32,411 nt of DNA. It comes from SAR116 cluster bacterium (GTDB taxonomy: Bacteria; Pseudomonadota; Alphaproteobacteria; Puniceispirillales; Puniceispirillaceae). Below are positions 25,176 through 32,411 of this stretch, in pieces. Made by a program: the position numbers and the translations under genes. The DNA lies in assembly GCA_004212735.1 (NCBI GenBank), contig SHBD01000019.1, positions 1-32,411 on the forward strand, given 5' to 3'. The notes beneath the pieces were generated by a model. The model saw only the letters and a list, made by a program, of their open reading frames with translations, was not told the DNA's origin and searched no databases. Every line of letters begins with the position of its first letter. Within the stretch, counting starts at the first letter, position 1.

Positions 25176-25832
25176 ATGCATTTTGATCCACGAAACGACA
25201 AATGCCCGCTGCCATACTCACCCTTCAAATCCTGTACCGTGCCGCGGCCAATTGGCTGGTTGTCGACAATTTCATCTAAGGGAGTGGTCAATCTGGCACC
25301 CTATAGCCAATGGCAAAATCTGACCTTTGACCCACCAATGGTTATGTTTGCTGCAAATCAAATGAGCAGTGGTGAGCGCAAACACACCGTTGTCAACGCC
25401 GAGGAAACGGGCTGGTTTGTTTGGAACATGGCGACCTATGACCTGCGCGAGGCTGTCAATATCTCGGCGATGGAACTGCCTGCCGACATCAATGAATTTG
25501 AACGCGCTGGTGTCACCCCGATCAGCAGCATTGATGCCCCCTGCCCACGCGTCAAGGAAAGCCCAGCACATTTCGAATGTCGCTATATGTCAACCCACAG
25601 GTTGCGTGGCAACTCCTCGCACGGCTGGGTTGAGGTGGTCTATGGAGAGGTTGTCCGCATTCATGTCGATGATGATGTAGTGACACCAGACGGCAAGCTG
25701 GACATCCCCCGCATCAAGCCGTTAGCCCGGCTTGGCTATTATGACTATACAGCGGTAACAGACGTGTTCGAGATGCGGATTCCAGGAGCATCAGGAACTG
25801 CAGCCGCTGGTTTGGAGGGCAAATCAGACTGA
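25176..25832 (+). CDS. Flavin-reductase-like FMN-binding protein
   Basis: A 218-residue protein of the flavin reductase-like domain family (PF01613, DIM6/NTAB). The opening CTVPRPIGWLSTISSKGVVNLAPYS (two halves at about 21-45) and FDPPMVMFAAN near 51-61 are the FMN-binding core; HFECRYMSTHRL near 132-143 and GEVVRIHVDDDVV near 157-169 are also typical. Members are NAD(P)H:flavin reductases or split-barrel FMN enzymes. It closes a four-gene run, 48 nt after the aldolase, with an AGGA site 7 nt before the ATG. A convergent aldo/keto reductase ends 19 nt away. Confidence 0.9.
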   Translation: MHFDPRNDKCPLPYSPFKSCTVPRPIGWLSTISSKGVVNLAPYSQWQNLTFDPPMVMFAANQMSSGERKHTVVNAEETGWFVWNMATYDLREAVNISAMELPADINEFERAGVTPISSIDAPCPRVKESPAHFECRYMSTHRLRGNSSHGWVEVVYGEVVRIHVDDDVVTPDGKLDIPRIKPLARLGYYDYTAVTDVFEMRIPGASGTAAAGLEGKSD

Positions 25833-25851
25833 AGAAGCCGCAACTGTCTTT

Positions 25852-26919
25852 TTAGCCATCATCCTGACCGGCAAATTCACTTGAAGGTGCCCACAGATTG
25901 ATGCCCGCGTCATCGGCCAACTTGTCAATTTTGGCAAGTTCATCAGTGCTGAAATCAAGATTTTTGATGCAAGCAATGCAGTCACGGATCTGATCGCTGG
26001 TTCGCGCGCCAATCAATGCTGTCGTGATCTGGCCCACGGGCTGCGCGCGCAGCACCCAGGCCAGCGCCATCTGCGCCAATGTCTGACCACGCTCGGCAGC
26101 GATGCTGTTCAGCCCACGTATCCGTTCCATGGTCTCTGGCTTGATAAAACTGCTTGAGAGCGAGCTATTGTCACTGACCCGGCTTGTAGCCGGGATATCA
26201 ACAAGATATTTTGATGTCAGCATCCCTTGCGCCAGCGGTGAAAATGCGATTGACCCGGCGCCAACATCGCCCAACGTCTCCAGCAAACCATCTGCCTCAA
26301 GCCACCTGTTGATCATCGAATAGCTTGGTTGATGAATTAGCAGCGGCACACCCATCTCGCGGAGTATTGCCGTAGCCTCCCGCGTGCGTTGACTGTTGTA
26401 AGACGAAATACCCACATATAACGCTTTGCCAGCGCGCACGGCTTGTGCAAGCGCACCCATTGTCTCCTCAAGAGGTGTTTCTGGATCAAAACGGTGCGAA
26501 TAGAATATATCAACATAATCCAGCCCCATCCGGGTCAATGATTGTTCGAGACTGGCCAGCAAATATTTGCGGCTGCCCCACTCTCCATAGGGTCCGGGCC
26601 ACATATCATAGCCAGCCTTCGTTGAAATGATCATCTCGTCACGATAGGGAGCCAGATCCTGTGCCAGTATCTGGCCAAATGCCATCTCAGCACTCCCATG
26701 CGGTGGACCATAATTATTCGCCAGATCAAAATGGGTAATACCAGCGTCAAAAGCGGTCAGACACATATCTCGCTTGGTTTCATGCGGAGTGGTCCCGCCA
26801 AAATTGTGCCATAGGCCGAGGGAGATGACAGGCAATTTCAACCCACTGCGACCGCAGCGGCGGTAGACCATGCTGTCATATCTATCCGCGTTGGCCTGAT
26901 ATTGCGTTTCCATGCTCAT
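25852..26919 (-). CDS. YghZ-type aldo/keto reductase (L-glyceraldehyde 3-phosphate reductase family)
   Basis: A 355-residue aldo/keto reductase with tetrad residues Asp65, Tyr70 (DLANNYGPPHGSAE), Lys101 (STKAGYDMWPGPYG) and His142 (DIFYSHRFD). The GPPHGSAE and GYDMWPGPYG stretches identify the YghZ/Kv-beta branch, which in E. coli reduces L-glyceraldehyde 3-phosphate and methylglyoxal. A GGAG site lies 7 nt before the ATG. It converges on the aldolase operon, which might supply an aldehyde product; that link is inference only. Confidence 0.92.
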   Translation of the reverse strand: MSMETQYQANADRYDSMVYRRCGRSGLKLPVISLGLWHNFGGTTPHETKRDMCLTAFDAGITHFDLANNYGPPHGSAEMAFGQILAQDLAPYRDEMIISTKAGYDMWPGPYGEWGSRKYLLASLEQSLTRMGLDYVDIFYSHRFDPETPLEETMGALAQAVRAGKALYVGISSYNSQRTREATAILREMGVPLLIHQPSYSMINRWLEADGLLETLGDVGAGSIAFSPLAQGMLTSKYLVDIPATSRVSDNSSLSSSFIKPETMERIRGLNSIAAERGQTLAQMALAWVLRAQPVGQITTALIGARTSDQIRDCIACIKNLDFSTDELAKIDKLADDAGINLWAPSSEFAGQDDG

Positions 26920-27059
26920 AAACTGTCTCCGTGATAAAAATGGTTGGTCTGAACTGCTGTTAAAATAGCGGCAAACCCAGCCAAATAAAACAGCGTTGCT
27001 GCCGCATCAGCATTTTCCAAGGGTAAAATTTATGGCAGATTGACCAGGGAGCCAATCAA

Positions 27060-27086
27060 ATGCAGTGGATTTCTGTTTTGCGATGA
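27060..27086 (+). CDS. Possible 8-codon leader peptide before the methyltransferase
   Basis: ATG at 27060 has a strong AGGGAG ribosome site 8 nt upstream and encodes MQWISVLR followed by TGA. The TGA overlaps the methyltransferase ATG as ATGA. The best ribosome site in the region therefore serves this mini-ORF, and the downstream gene appears to be translated by coupling. It is too short to judge by composition, so the support is the ribosome site and the precise overlap. Confidence 0.45.
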   Translation: MQWISVLR

Positions 27087-27760
27087 AATTTTTACAGCGA
27101 ATGCGGCGTTTTACGATTGAGCGCAAGATCAATCAGACTTACGCGAAAAGGCTGGCGGCAAAGGGCAGTCGACCCGAGGGCGTTTTCTGGAATTCAGAAG
27201 CCAATCAGATCAACCGCTTCGTGACTCTGCTTGCCCTGATAGATACAGTAACTGTTGACGGGCCTATCACGGGCAAGGCTGGATACCCTGTTTCAATTGC
27301 AGAGATCGGCTGCGGCTACGGAGCGCTTTATCGCTATCTGCAGCAAAGAGATGCGCCTGACCGATGGCGCTATCACGGTGTCGATATCAACCCCGCGATG
27401 ATCGCCGCCTGTCGACGGAATTTTCCAAAAGAAATTGCCCACTTTATGGTTGCCGACAGGCCACAGTATGAGGTTGATTTCAGTGTCTTTTCCGGAACCT
27501 ATAATCTGACGCCGGTTGAAGATTGTGAGCAATGGCTTGGCTATATCCTTCAAGGGCTGCAGAGTTGCTGGACACTTTCACGCCGGGGCATGGTGCTCAA
27601 CTTCCTGTGCGCGCCAGAAGCTAGGATCAGCAAGAAAATCTACTACACCACCAGGCAAGATTTCATTACTGCGGCAACCCGGCATTTTGGGCCAACGATC
27701 GCAGTGCCTACCAAAAATGTTGCCGGTGATTTCAGCTTTCTGATCAGCCGCGACTCGTAA
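27083..27760 (+). CDS. SAM-dependent methyltransferase, putative
   Basis: A 225-residue protein with a class I methyltransferase core: motif I EIGCGYG at 74-80, the acidic residue Asp101 in GVDINPAM, then VDFSVFSGTYNLTP as the motif IV region. The basic N-terminus (MRRFTIERKINQTYAKRLA) and GVFWNSEANQINRF segment resemble uncharacterised bacterial methyltransferases whose substrate is unknown to me. I chose the ATG at 27083; an in-frame GTG at 27065 lacks a properly spaced ribosome site. It converges on a small membrane-protein gene. Confidence 0.8.
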   Translation: MKFLQRMRRFTIERKINQTYAKRLAAKGSRPEGVFWNSEANQINRFVTLLALIDTVTVDGPITGKAGYPVSIAEIGCGYGALYRYLQQRDAPDRWRYHGVDINPAMIAACRRNFPKEIAHFMVADRPQYEVDFSVFSGTYNLTPVEDCEQWLGYILQGLQSCWTLSRRGMVLNFLCAPEARISKKIYYTTRQDFITAATRHFGPTIAVPTKNVAGDFSFLISRDS

Positions 27761-27761
27761 T

Positions 27762-27779
27762 CATGCCGACTGCGGCATG
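27762..27779. terminator. Hairpin between convergent genes
   Basis: A perfect 7-bp inverted repeat CATGCCG/CGGCATG with a 4-nt loop fills the 23-bp gap between the two convergent stop codons. There is no U-run on either strand, so if it acts as a bidirectional terminator it is not of the canonical type. Confidence 0.45.
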
Positions 27780-27783
27780 GCGA

Positions 27784-28137
27784 CTAGTTGAAAATCTGTC
27801 CTAGATCATAGATCACAATGGCAATTTCCGACTCCAGCGGGAAAGACAGCATGCCCATCACATCATAACCAAGCAATGCGGGCATGATGTAAAAGCGAAT
27901 CATAAACAGGAACCACGCGACGTAGAGTGGGCGCAACCGGTCAATGAGAAAAGATGGTGTAAGCCGGGACATAGCCTTGATCATTGGGTCTGTCACTTTG
28001 ACGAAGGCCCGCATGAAAAAGAAATCAGAATTTTCCGAGACAAAAATCGCCATGCCGAACCGCCCAATCAGCGTCCACATGGCGGCACCGATGATATAAT
28101 CCAGAATGGCGACATAACTGGCAAAGCCACCAACCAT
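27784..28137 (-). CDS. Small membrane protein, unknown function (YggT-like topology)
   Basis: I do not recognise it with certainty. From the ATG at 28137 it is 117 residues. That start has GGGGAG 9 nt upstream, whereas the longer TTG-started frame reads through a palindrome and has no ribosome site. Hydrophobic stretches lie at about 5-31 and 76-96. The middle (MRAFVKVTDPMIKAMSRLTP) followed by a second hydrophobic hairpin recalls the layout of YggT proteins, but the match is weak. It lies downstream of the symporter terminator, so it is probably transcribed on its own. Confidence 0.7.
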   Translation of the reverse strand: MVGGFASYVAILDYIIGAAMWTLIGRFGMAIFVSENSDFFFMRAFVKVTDPMIKAMSRLTPSFLIDRLRPLYVAWFLFMIRFYIMPALLGYDVMGMLSFPLESEIAIVIYDLGQIFN

Positions 28138-28175
28138 TTTTATATACTCCCCATCTTTCTGCAGCATTCGAGCCC

Positions 28176-28193
28176 ACGGTCCATAAGGACCGT
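28176..28193. repeat. Inverted repeat upstream of the small membrane protein gene
   Basis: A perfect 7-bp palindrome ACGGTCC/GGACCGT around ATAA, about 40 nt upstream of the chosen start codon. It could be an operator half-site pair or a leader hairpin. No regulator is assigned. Confidence 0.45.
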
Positions 28194-28238
28194 TCAAGCA
28201 CTTAATTTATTTTGCCCTGTTACCCACAATTTAGACAC

Positions 28239-28268
28239 AAAAATGGGGCGGGAGAAAGCCCCGCCCCA
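28239..28268 (-). terminator. Strong rho-independent terminator of the symporter operon
   Basis: On the minus strand a perfect 9-bp GC-rich stem TGGGGCGGG/CCCGCCCCA with a 7-nt loop is followed by TTTTT. It starts 36 nt after the stop codon of the sodium/solute symporter. It should end transcription before the small membrane protein gene. Confidence 0.9.
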
Positions 28269-28303
28269 CCATTATCGGATCGCCTCCGACTATTTGTTTG
28301 ATC

Positions 28304-30136
28304 CTACTGAGATCCGTCCAGAACCGCCTTGCCCTTAGGCACACGGATCTCGTCAACCATCCTCTGTGTCTCTTCATCAGGCTCTTCCGTCATCAAAGAG
28401 ACGACAACCATCAGAATAAGGCTGACCGGCATACCGATCATCCCAAAACGCAGACCATCAAGACCAAGCCATGGGGTCATGCCGGCAAACTGCACCATGT
28501 ACAGATACCAGGCACCAGCACCAAAGCCTCCAATCATCCCGGCGACAGCACCTTGACGGTTTGCCCGTTTCCACCACACGCCAAGGACGAGCGGGAAGAA
28601 CAGGCCGGAATTGGCAAAGCAGAATGCCCATGCCACCGCACCAAGGATACCGGTCAAACCCTGCGAGGCCACAAAGGCACCAGCGGCACCAACAGCAAGC
28701 AGCAGGATTCTGGCGACAACAAGACGTGTCTTGGTATCGGCCTTCGGATCAATCATCTTGTAGTACAGATCATGTGACAGTGCGTTCGCAATGGCGAGCA
28801 ACAGACCGTCAGCCGTAGACATCGCAGCAGCCAAACCACCCGCGGCAACCAGGCCGGAAATGACGTAAGGCAAGCCTGCGATTTCCGGCGTAGCCAGAAC
28901 CACAATGTCACTCTTCATGAAGAATTCATTGATCTGCAACAAGCCATCGCCATTGCCATCAAAAATCTTCAAGAAACCGACATTGCTCCACTTCTGAACC
29001 CATTCAAGCGCTGCCACATCAGCAATCGGCTTGCCGATGATGCCTGTCGCCAGCGTTGGATCAAGCAGTGAAAGCTTGGTGAATGTAGCCAGAGCCGGTG
29101 CTGTGAAATACAGCATGAAGATGAACACAAGTGACCAGCCAACTGACTGTCGGGCCGCCTTGACTGACGCAGTGGTGAAGTAACGCATTAACACGTGAGG
29201 CAATGACGCTGTACCGGCCATCATGCAGATGACCAATGTAAGGAACTTCCACTTTGCCATCAATGTTGTGCTGGCATCATTGATCCCAACCTTCAACGCT
29301 GCGAGCTTGCCAGCTGCTGCCTGTGCTTCGGCGGTTGGGAGAAGTGTTCCCACACCATGCATGGCTTCCAACTCCTGAACACGCAGAACCGCATCAAACT
29401 GAGCCAATTGCGGGATCAGCCCGTAATCGGATGCGTTAGACATCCAGAACACGGGAATCAGATACGCAATGATCAGCACGATATATTGGGCCACCTGTGT
29501 CCAGGTAACGGCTTTCATCCCGCCAAGCATGGAGCAGAACAAAATACCGGCAAGACCTACCCAAACTGCAAGATTGAACGGAATGGCCAGCGCCCGCGAA
29601 GCAACAAGGCCTGTTCCCGTGATTTGTGCCGTCACATAGGTGAATGACGCAACAACAAGAACGATGACCGCACAGAGCCGAGCCAGATTTCCACCGTAGC
29701 GTGTACCGATGAAGTCCGGCACCGTGTAACAGCCAAATTTGCGCAGATAGGGCGCCAAAAGGCTGGCAACGAGAACGTAACCACCGGTCCATCCGACAAG
29801 AAACGCCATGTAGGGATAGCCCTGGAGGTAAATGCCACCGGCCATCGCAATGAATGACGCACCAGACATCCAGTCCGCCGCTGTTGCCATTCCATTGAAA
29901 ACCGCTGGAACCTCTCGTCCGGCGACATAATATTCGCTGGACTCCATGGTGCGTGAAAGCACTCCAATGAGCGCATAAATGGCGATGGTAAATCCAACGA
30001 ACATCCAGCCAATCGCATCAGCGCTTACACCGACCTGCTCAAGAATTGCCATCAAAATGACAAAGCCCAGGAATCCCAATGTGTAGATTCCGTAAACCCG
30101 TCCAAGGTTGTTGATAAAGCCTCCTTCTAGCCTCAT
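28304..30136 (-). CDS. Sodium:solute symporter (SSS family, VC_2705/TIGR03648 type)
   Basis: A 610-residue integral membrane protein with about 13 membrane segments. SSS-family features: the ESSEYYVAGREVP segment at 65-77, TAADWMSGASFIAMAGGIYLQG near 85-106, YTVPDFIGTRYG near 137-148, and AAMSTADGLLLAIANALSHDLYY near 437-459 (the Na+ site region). It is an acetate/organic-acid type transporter; the small partner DUF4212 upstream (9-nt gap) defines the TIGR03648 subgroup. An AGGAGG site precedes the ATG. A long loop at about 353-412 contains an EF-hand-like sequence, DGNGDGLLQINE (393-404). The substrate is not readable from sequence. Confidence 0.93.
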   Translation of the reverse strand: MRLEGGFINNLGRVYGIYTLGFLGFVILMAILEQVGVSADAIGWMFVGFTIAIYALIGVLSRTMESSEYYVAGREVPAVFNGMATAADWMSGASFIAMAGGIYLQGYPYMAFLVGWTGGYVLVASLLAPYLRKFGCYTVPDFIGTRYGGNLARLCAVIVLVVASFTYVTAQITGTGLVASRALAIPFNLAVWVGLAGILFCSMLGGMKAVTWTQVAQYIVLIIAYLIPVFWMSNASDYGLIPQLAQFDAVLRVQELEAMHGVGTLLPTAEAQAAAGKLAALKVGINDASTTLMAKWKFLTLVICMMAGTASLPHVLMRYFTTASVKAARQSVGWSLVFIFMLYFTAPALATFTKLSLLDPTLATGIIGKPIADVAALEWVQKWSNVGFLKIFDGNGDGLLQINEFFMKSDIVVLATPEIAGLPYVISGLVAAGGLAAAMSTADGLLLAIANALSHDLYYKMIDPKADTKTRLVVARILLLAVGAAGAFVASQGLTGILGAVAWAFCFANSGLFFPLVLGVWWKRANRQGAVAGMIGGFGAGAWYLYMVQFAGMTPWLGLDGLRFGMIGMPVSLILMVVVSLMTEEPDEETQRMVDEIRVPKGKAVLDGSQ

Positions 30137-30145
30137 AACCCCCTC

Positions 30146-30403
30146 CTATTCTTCTGCAACGCCGTGTTCCTCATCAATTTTGTTCTGCCTGCCGACAAAC
30201 CAAAAGATGAGAATCACAAACGCAATTTGTGACCCCTGACCGGCCATGAAATAACCAGCAGGGAAAGATCCTCCAGCACCGTTCAGCGCATCGCCGAACC
30301 AGTGAACAACAAAGGAAAAAAAGAACCAGATCGCCAGCGTTACCCATAGTAACGAACGGGACCGGTCCCAGTGACTTGCAGTATCTGAGCTTTGTGAACT
30401 CAT
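30146..30403 (-). CDS. DUF4212 small symporter subunit (TIGR03647)
   Basis: An 85-residue protein with two membrane segments (about 18-35 and 55-71) and the family pattern WFGDALNG, FPAGYFMAGQGS, then a charged C-terminus. I chose the ATG at 30403 because GGAGGAGG lies 5 nt upstream; the longer open frame adds 25 residues outside the family length. These small proteins are always encoded directly before the large SSS subunit, as here, and are thought to assist it. Confidence 0.9.
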   Translation of the reverse strand: MSSQSSDTASHWDRSRSLLWVTLAIWFFFSFVVHWFGDALNGAGGSFPAGYFMAGQGSQIAFVILIFWFVGRQNKIDEEHGVAEE

Positions 30404-30617
30404 CAATGCCTCCTCCAAATTCAGTGCAGAGTCTCTCCTTGTATCTGCACCCTGAGAAATGCTTTCCCAAACGCCCATCGCTGGACATCGGCAGACCGCA
30501 TTTCAAACAAAACCCGCGATTATAATTTTGTGTTTGTATTCGCGGATCTACATGCTCATGATGGTAAGTAAGATTAAAGAAATAACAATACTTTTAAATT
30601 GAGTTAGCCTAATTCCC

Positions 30618-31226
30618 ATGCTGGAGAGACTCAAACCCCTGCTGCGTACACTCGGTTTCATCCGTCTTCCCCGGATAGAAAATAGAGACCAGCTTATTGA
30701 ATTCATTGATAGTAGGGCGAGTTACGTCTCGCAGGTAACGCTCTACACCTATGTAAAGGCGCGGGCTGGCACACAATATCCAAAGCTTTTCAGCAATGAG
30801 GATTTTCTGACCTCGCTGCGCATTGCACGCTGGCACATCTATGGTGCCGCCGTCTGTGATCTGTGCCTTTTTGCCGCCGCACAATTTAACAAGGCCGGCC
30901 GTTTGGACCCTGACTCAAGCCGCGACGCCGCCTGCAGCATGATTGACGATGTGTTCATTCGGAATGACCAGACAGACATCACCGCCGAGAGATATGCAAG
31001 CATTGCAGACCAGGGCCACCAACGCGCAGCCTTCGCCAATTGGGCCGACATCGCCGATGGCCCAACCGCCTTTCAAAACAGCTCAGATGCAGTTTTTGAA
31101 TGGGCACCGATTGCCGATCAACTAAAATCCGAAGATGAGGAAATCATCCGAAATTCGATTCATTTGCGCTGGATTGGCGTTCGCCGCGATCTTAAACACA
31201 CACTCGTGCCTGACTTCCCAATCTAG
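30618..31226 (+). CDS. Hypothetical 202-residue protein
   Basis: I do not recognise the family with confidence. It is mostly helical with no signal peptide or membrane segment. It opens with MLERLKPLLRTLGFIRLPRI, then a segment QVTLYTYVKARAGTQYPKLF that suggests a conserved core, then two hydrophobic helices near RIARWHIYGAAVCDLCLFAA, and an acidic C-terminal third. Codon use looks like that of its neighbours. It is divergent from the symporter operon across an AT-rich 214-bp gap. The ribosome site is weak. Confidence 0.7.
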   Translation: MLERLKPLLRTLGFIRLPRIENRDQLIEFIDSRASYVSQVTLYTYVKARAGTQYPKLFSNEDFLTSLRIARWHIYGAAVCDLCLFAAAQFNKAGRLDPDSSRDAACSMIDDVFIRNDQTDITAERYASIADQGHQRAAFANWADIADGPTAFQNSSDAVFEWAPIADQLKSEDEEIIRNSIHLRWIGVRRDLKHTLVPDFPI

Positions 31227-31249
31227 ACACCGTGGATATATGGCTAACA

Positions 31250-31275
31250 ATATGTTTTTACTAAAAAATACATAT
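31250..31275. terminator. AT-rich hairpin between convergent genes
   Basis: ATATGT.TTTT pairs with AAAA(T)ACATAT around a short loop with one bulged base. Because both arms carry A/T runs it could act as a weak bidirectional terminator for the 202-residue protein gene and yaaA. Low stability makes this tentative. Confidence 0.35.
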
Positions 31276-31294
31276 GGTTTATGACGCGCAACCC

Positions 31295-32062
31295 CTACGC
31301 CGCGATCGGGTAATCACGCACGAAAACCATCGTCTGAGCGTCCGACTGATCAGGTTGAAATTCATAGCCGCCGCTCGTAAAACCTGTCAGTCCCTCGGAT
31401 GTGGTAACCCTGTGCTGTATCACGAAGCGTGCCATCGCGCCGCGTGCTTTTTTTGCGAAAAAACTAACAATTTTTTCCTTCCCATCTTTGCGTTCTTTGA
31501 ACACAGGCGTCATCACAGGAACGGTAAGCGCACCCATGTCGACAGCGCCGAAATATTCCTGTGATGCGCAATTAACAAGCGCGGTAGCGCCCGTCGCCGC
31601 AGCCTGTGCATTGAGTGCATCTGCCAGTTTGCGCCCCCAATAGGAATAGAGTGAGGCGCCTTTCTCGGTGTGAAGGCGGCTTCCCATTTCCAGTCTGTAG
31701 GGCTCGATTGCGTCGAGTGGCCGCAAGATGCCGTAAAGACCCGACAGGATTCGCAGGTGATTTTGTGCCCATGCCATTTCATCCGGATCGAGAGAAGTGG
31801 CCTCAAGGCCCTGATAGGTGTCGCCGGCAAAAGCCAATGCAGCCGGTTTTTTCTGTTGCACCCCAAAAGCGCCGAAACGCTCTGCATTCAACTGCGCAAG
31901 GGATGGGCTCAATCCCATGAGCTTTTGCAGCTCCTCAAGGCTGAGTTTGTCCGCAACTGCCGCCAGCTCACGCGCCTGCTCGGCAAAAACTGGTTCGGTG
32001 GGCAGAATGTCCTCAACCGGTTCCATATTCAGTTTTTTTGCGGGCGAAACGACGATCAACAT
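31295..32062 (-). CDS. yaaA: Peroxide stress protein YaaA (DUF328)
   Basis: A 255-residue protein close to the usual length of about 257. It carries the family markers MLIVVSPAKKLN at the start, AFAGDTYQGLEA near 77-88, ILSGLYGILRPLDAIEPYRLEM near 104-125, and TPVFKERKDGKEKIVSFFAKKARG near 184-207. YaaA lowers free iron and limits Fenton damage in E. coli under H2O2 stress; it is reported to bind DNA. A GGAG site lies 7 nt before the ATG. It stands alone, with a possible small ORF 115 nt upstream. Confidence 0.95.
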   Translation of the reverse strand: MLIVVSPAKKLNMEPVEDILPTEPVFAEQARELAAVADKLSLEELQKLMGLSPSLAQLNAERFGAFGVQQKKPAALAFAGDTYQGLEATSLDPDEMAWAQNHLRILSGLYGILRPLDAIEPYRLEMGSRLHTEKGASLYSYWGRKLADALNAQAAATGATALVNCASQEYFGAVDMGALTVPVMTPVFKERKDGKEKIVSFFAKKARGAMARFVIQHRVTTSEGLTGFTSGGYEFQPDQSDAQTMVFVRDYPIAA

Positions 32063-32177
32063 ATTTGCACTCCACTAACCCTGGACGGAAACTTTCGCCC
32101 TTAAGGTAGGGGGTATCCCATCAAAGGTCCAGAAAGCCCAGCGAATTTTTGCAATGCGATGAAACCAGCACCCCAAA

Positions 32178-32324
32178 TCACACTCTGAACAGCGTCTCCT
32201 TGAGATCTGGCAATGCTTCGCCCCAGAATACCTGTTTGCGCAATACCTTACGGACTGCGTAAACCCCATGGGTGTAATGATCGAGGAGTGCTCTAACGGT
32301 TGGTATATCACCTTTCCAGGACAT
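32178..32324 (-). CDS. Possible 48-residue protein
   Basis: A short frame MSWKGDIPTVRALLDHYTHG... to LKETLFRV with a GAGG ribosome site 8 nt upstream and amino-acid composition like a folded basic helical peptide. It is more convincing than the Cys/Arg-rich longer frame overlapping it (32075-32338). A TTG at 32342 is an alternative start, adding six residues. No family is recognised. It begins 18-19 nt after the stop of the partial gene to its right, consistent with an operon. Confidence 0.4.
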   Translation of the reverse strand: MSWKGDIPTVRALLDHYTHGVYAVRKVLRKQVFWGEALPDLKETLFRV

Positions 32325-32342
32325 TGCCAGAACCTCATTCAA

Positions 32343-32411
32343 CTATGACCTCGCCCATTCTACGGGATCGCCGGGCATTTGTTGATGTGGGCCGATACCA
32401 AATGCGATTTT
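32343..32411 (-). CDS. C-terminal end of a possible gene entering from the right
   Basis: The frame that ends in TAG at 32343-32345 is open to the window edge and reads ...FGIGPHQQMPGDPVEWARS, which looks like ordinary coding sequence. Only 22 codons are visible, so no product can be named. Confidence 0.3.
   Translation of the reverse strand, partial: KIAFGIGPHQQMPGDPVEWARS

Noticed and set aside
32075-32338. An 87-residue frame upstream of yaaA on the minus strand
   Set aside because: Cys/Arg/Trp-rich composition without motifs; a 48-codon frame with a better ribosome site overlaps it.

Overview
The window reads as a gene-dense chromosomal segment of an alphaproteobacterium with roughly 50-55% GC by eye. 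The aerobic-type cobaltochelatase CobN with CobW and CobC, the class-3 (Rhizobium etli type) asparaginase, and the many stop/start overlaps fit a streamlined marine alphaproteobacterium, perhaps SAR116 (Puniceispirillum-like). That lineage call is an impression, not a computed result. I see no insertion sequence, phage gene, CRISPR array, tRNA or rRNA.

Layout. (1) 1-7978, all on the minus strand: a cobalamin block. In transcription order it holds a class-3 L-asparaginase, cobC, a cobalamin riboswitch, a HupE/UreJ-type metal permease, an intrinsic terminator, cobW, and cobN running off the left edge. (2) 8182-11247, minus: a 1021-residue protein that joins an aminoglycoside-phosphotransferase-like kinase, an M23 metallopeptidase domain and a class III PLP enzyme. 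(3) 11360-16322: two convergent arms. SDR and SnoaL-like genes on plus meet DUF3833, a CFA-synthase-like methyltransferase, DUF1365 and a COG2907-type FAD oxidoreductase on minus. This gene set resembles the singlet-oxygen / furan-fatty-acid neighbourhoods of other proteobacteria. (4) 16472-19991: aldose epimerase, Tas-type aldo/keto reductase, HIT protein, DUF952 and DUF2244. (5) 20116-21496: a tungstate-type ABC transporter (TupB, TupC) with no binding protein gene nearby, then a small unknown gene. (6) 22089-25832: a four-gene plus-strand operon of SDR, class III transaminase, class II aldolase and flavin-reductase-like protein, facing a YghZ-type aldo/keto reductase. (7) 27060-28137: a methyltransferase with a possible 8-codon leader peptide, and a small membrane protein. 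(8) 28239-30403: a DUF4212 + SSS symporter pair ending at a strong terminator. (9) 30618-32411: an unknown 202-residue protein, yaaA, a 48-codon ORF and the tail of a possible further gene.

How parts may work together. CobW, CobN and the riboswitch-controlled permease form a cobalt uptake, delivery and insertion route. CobC makes the aminopropanol phosphate arm of B12. The kinase/PLP-lyase fusion next to it belongs to families that phosphorylate amino alcohols and split amino-alcohol phosphates, so a link to aminopropanol or ethanolamine metabolism is a testable idea. The most unusual items are this tripartite fusion, the paired direct repeats upstream of the asparaginase-cobC operon, the leader peptide coupled to the methyltransferase, an EF-hand-like loop in the symporter, and the transaminase-aldolase operon of unknown substrate.
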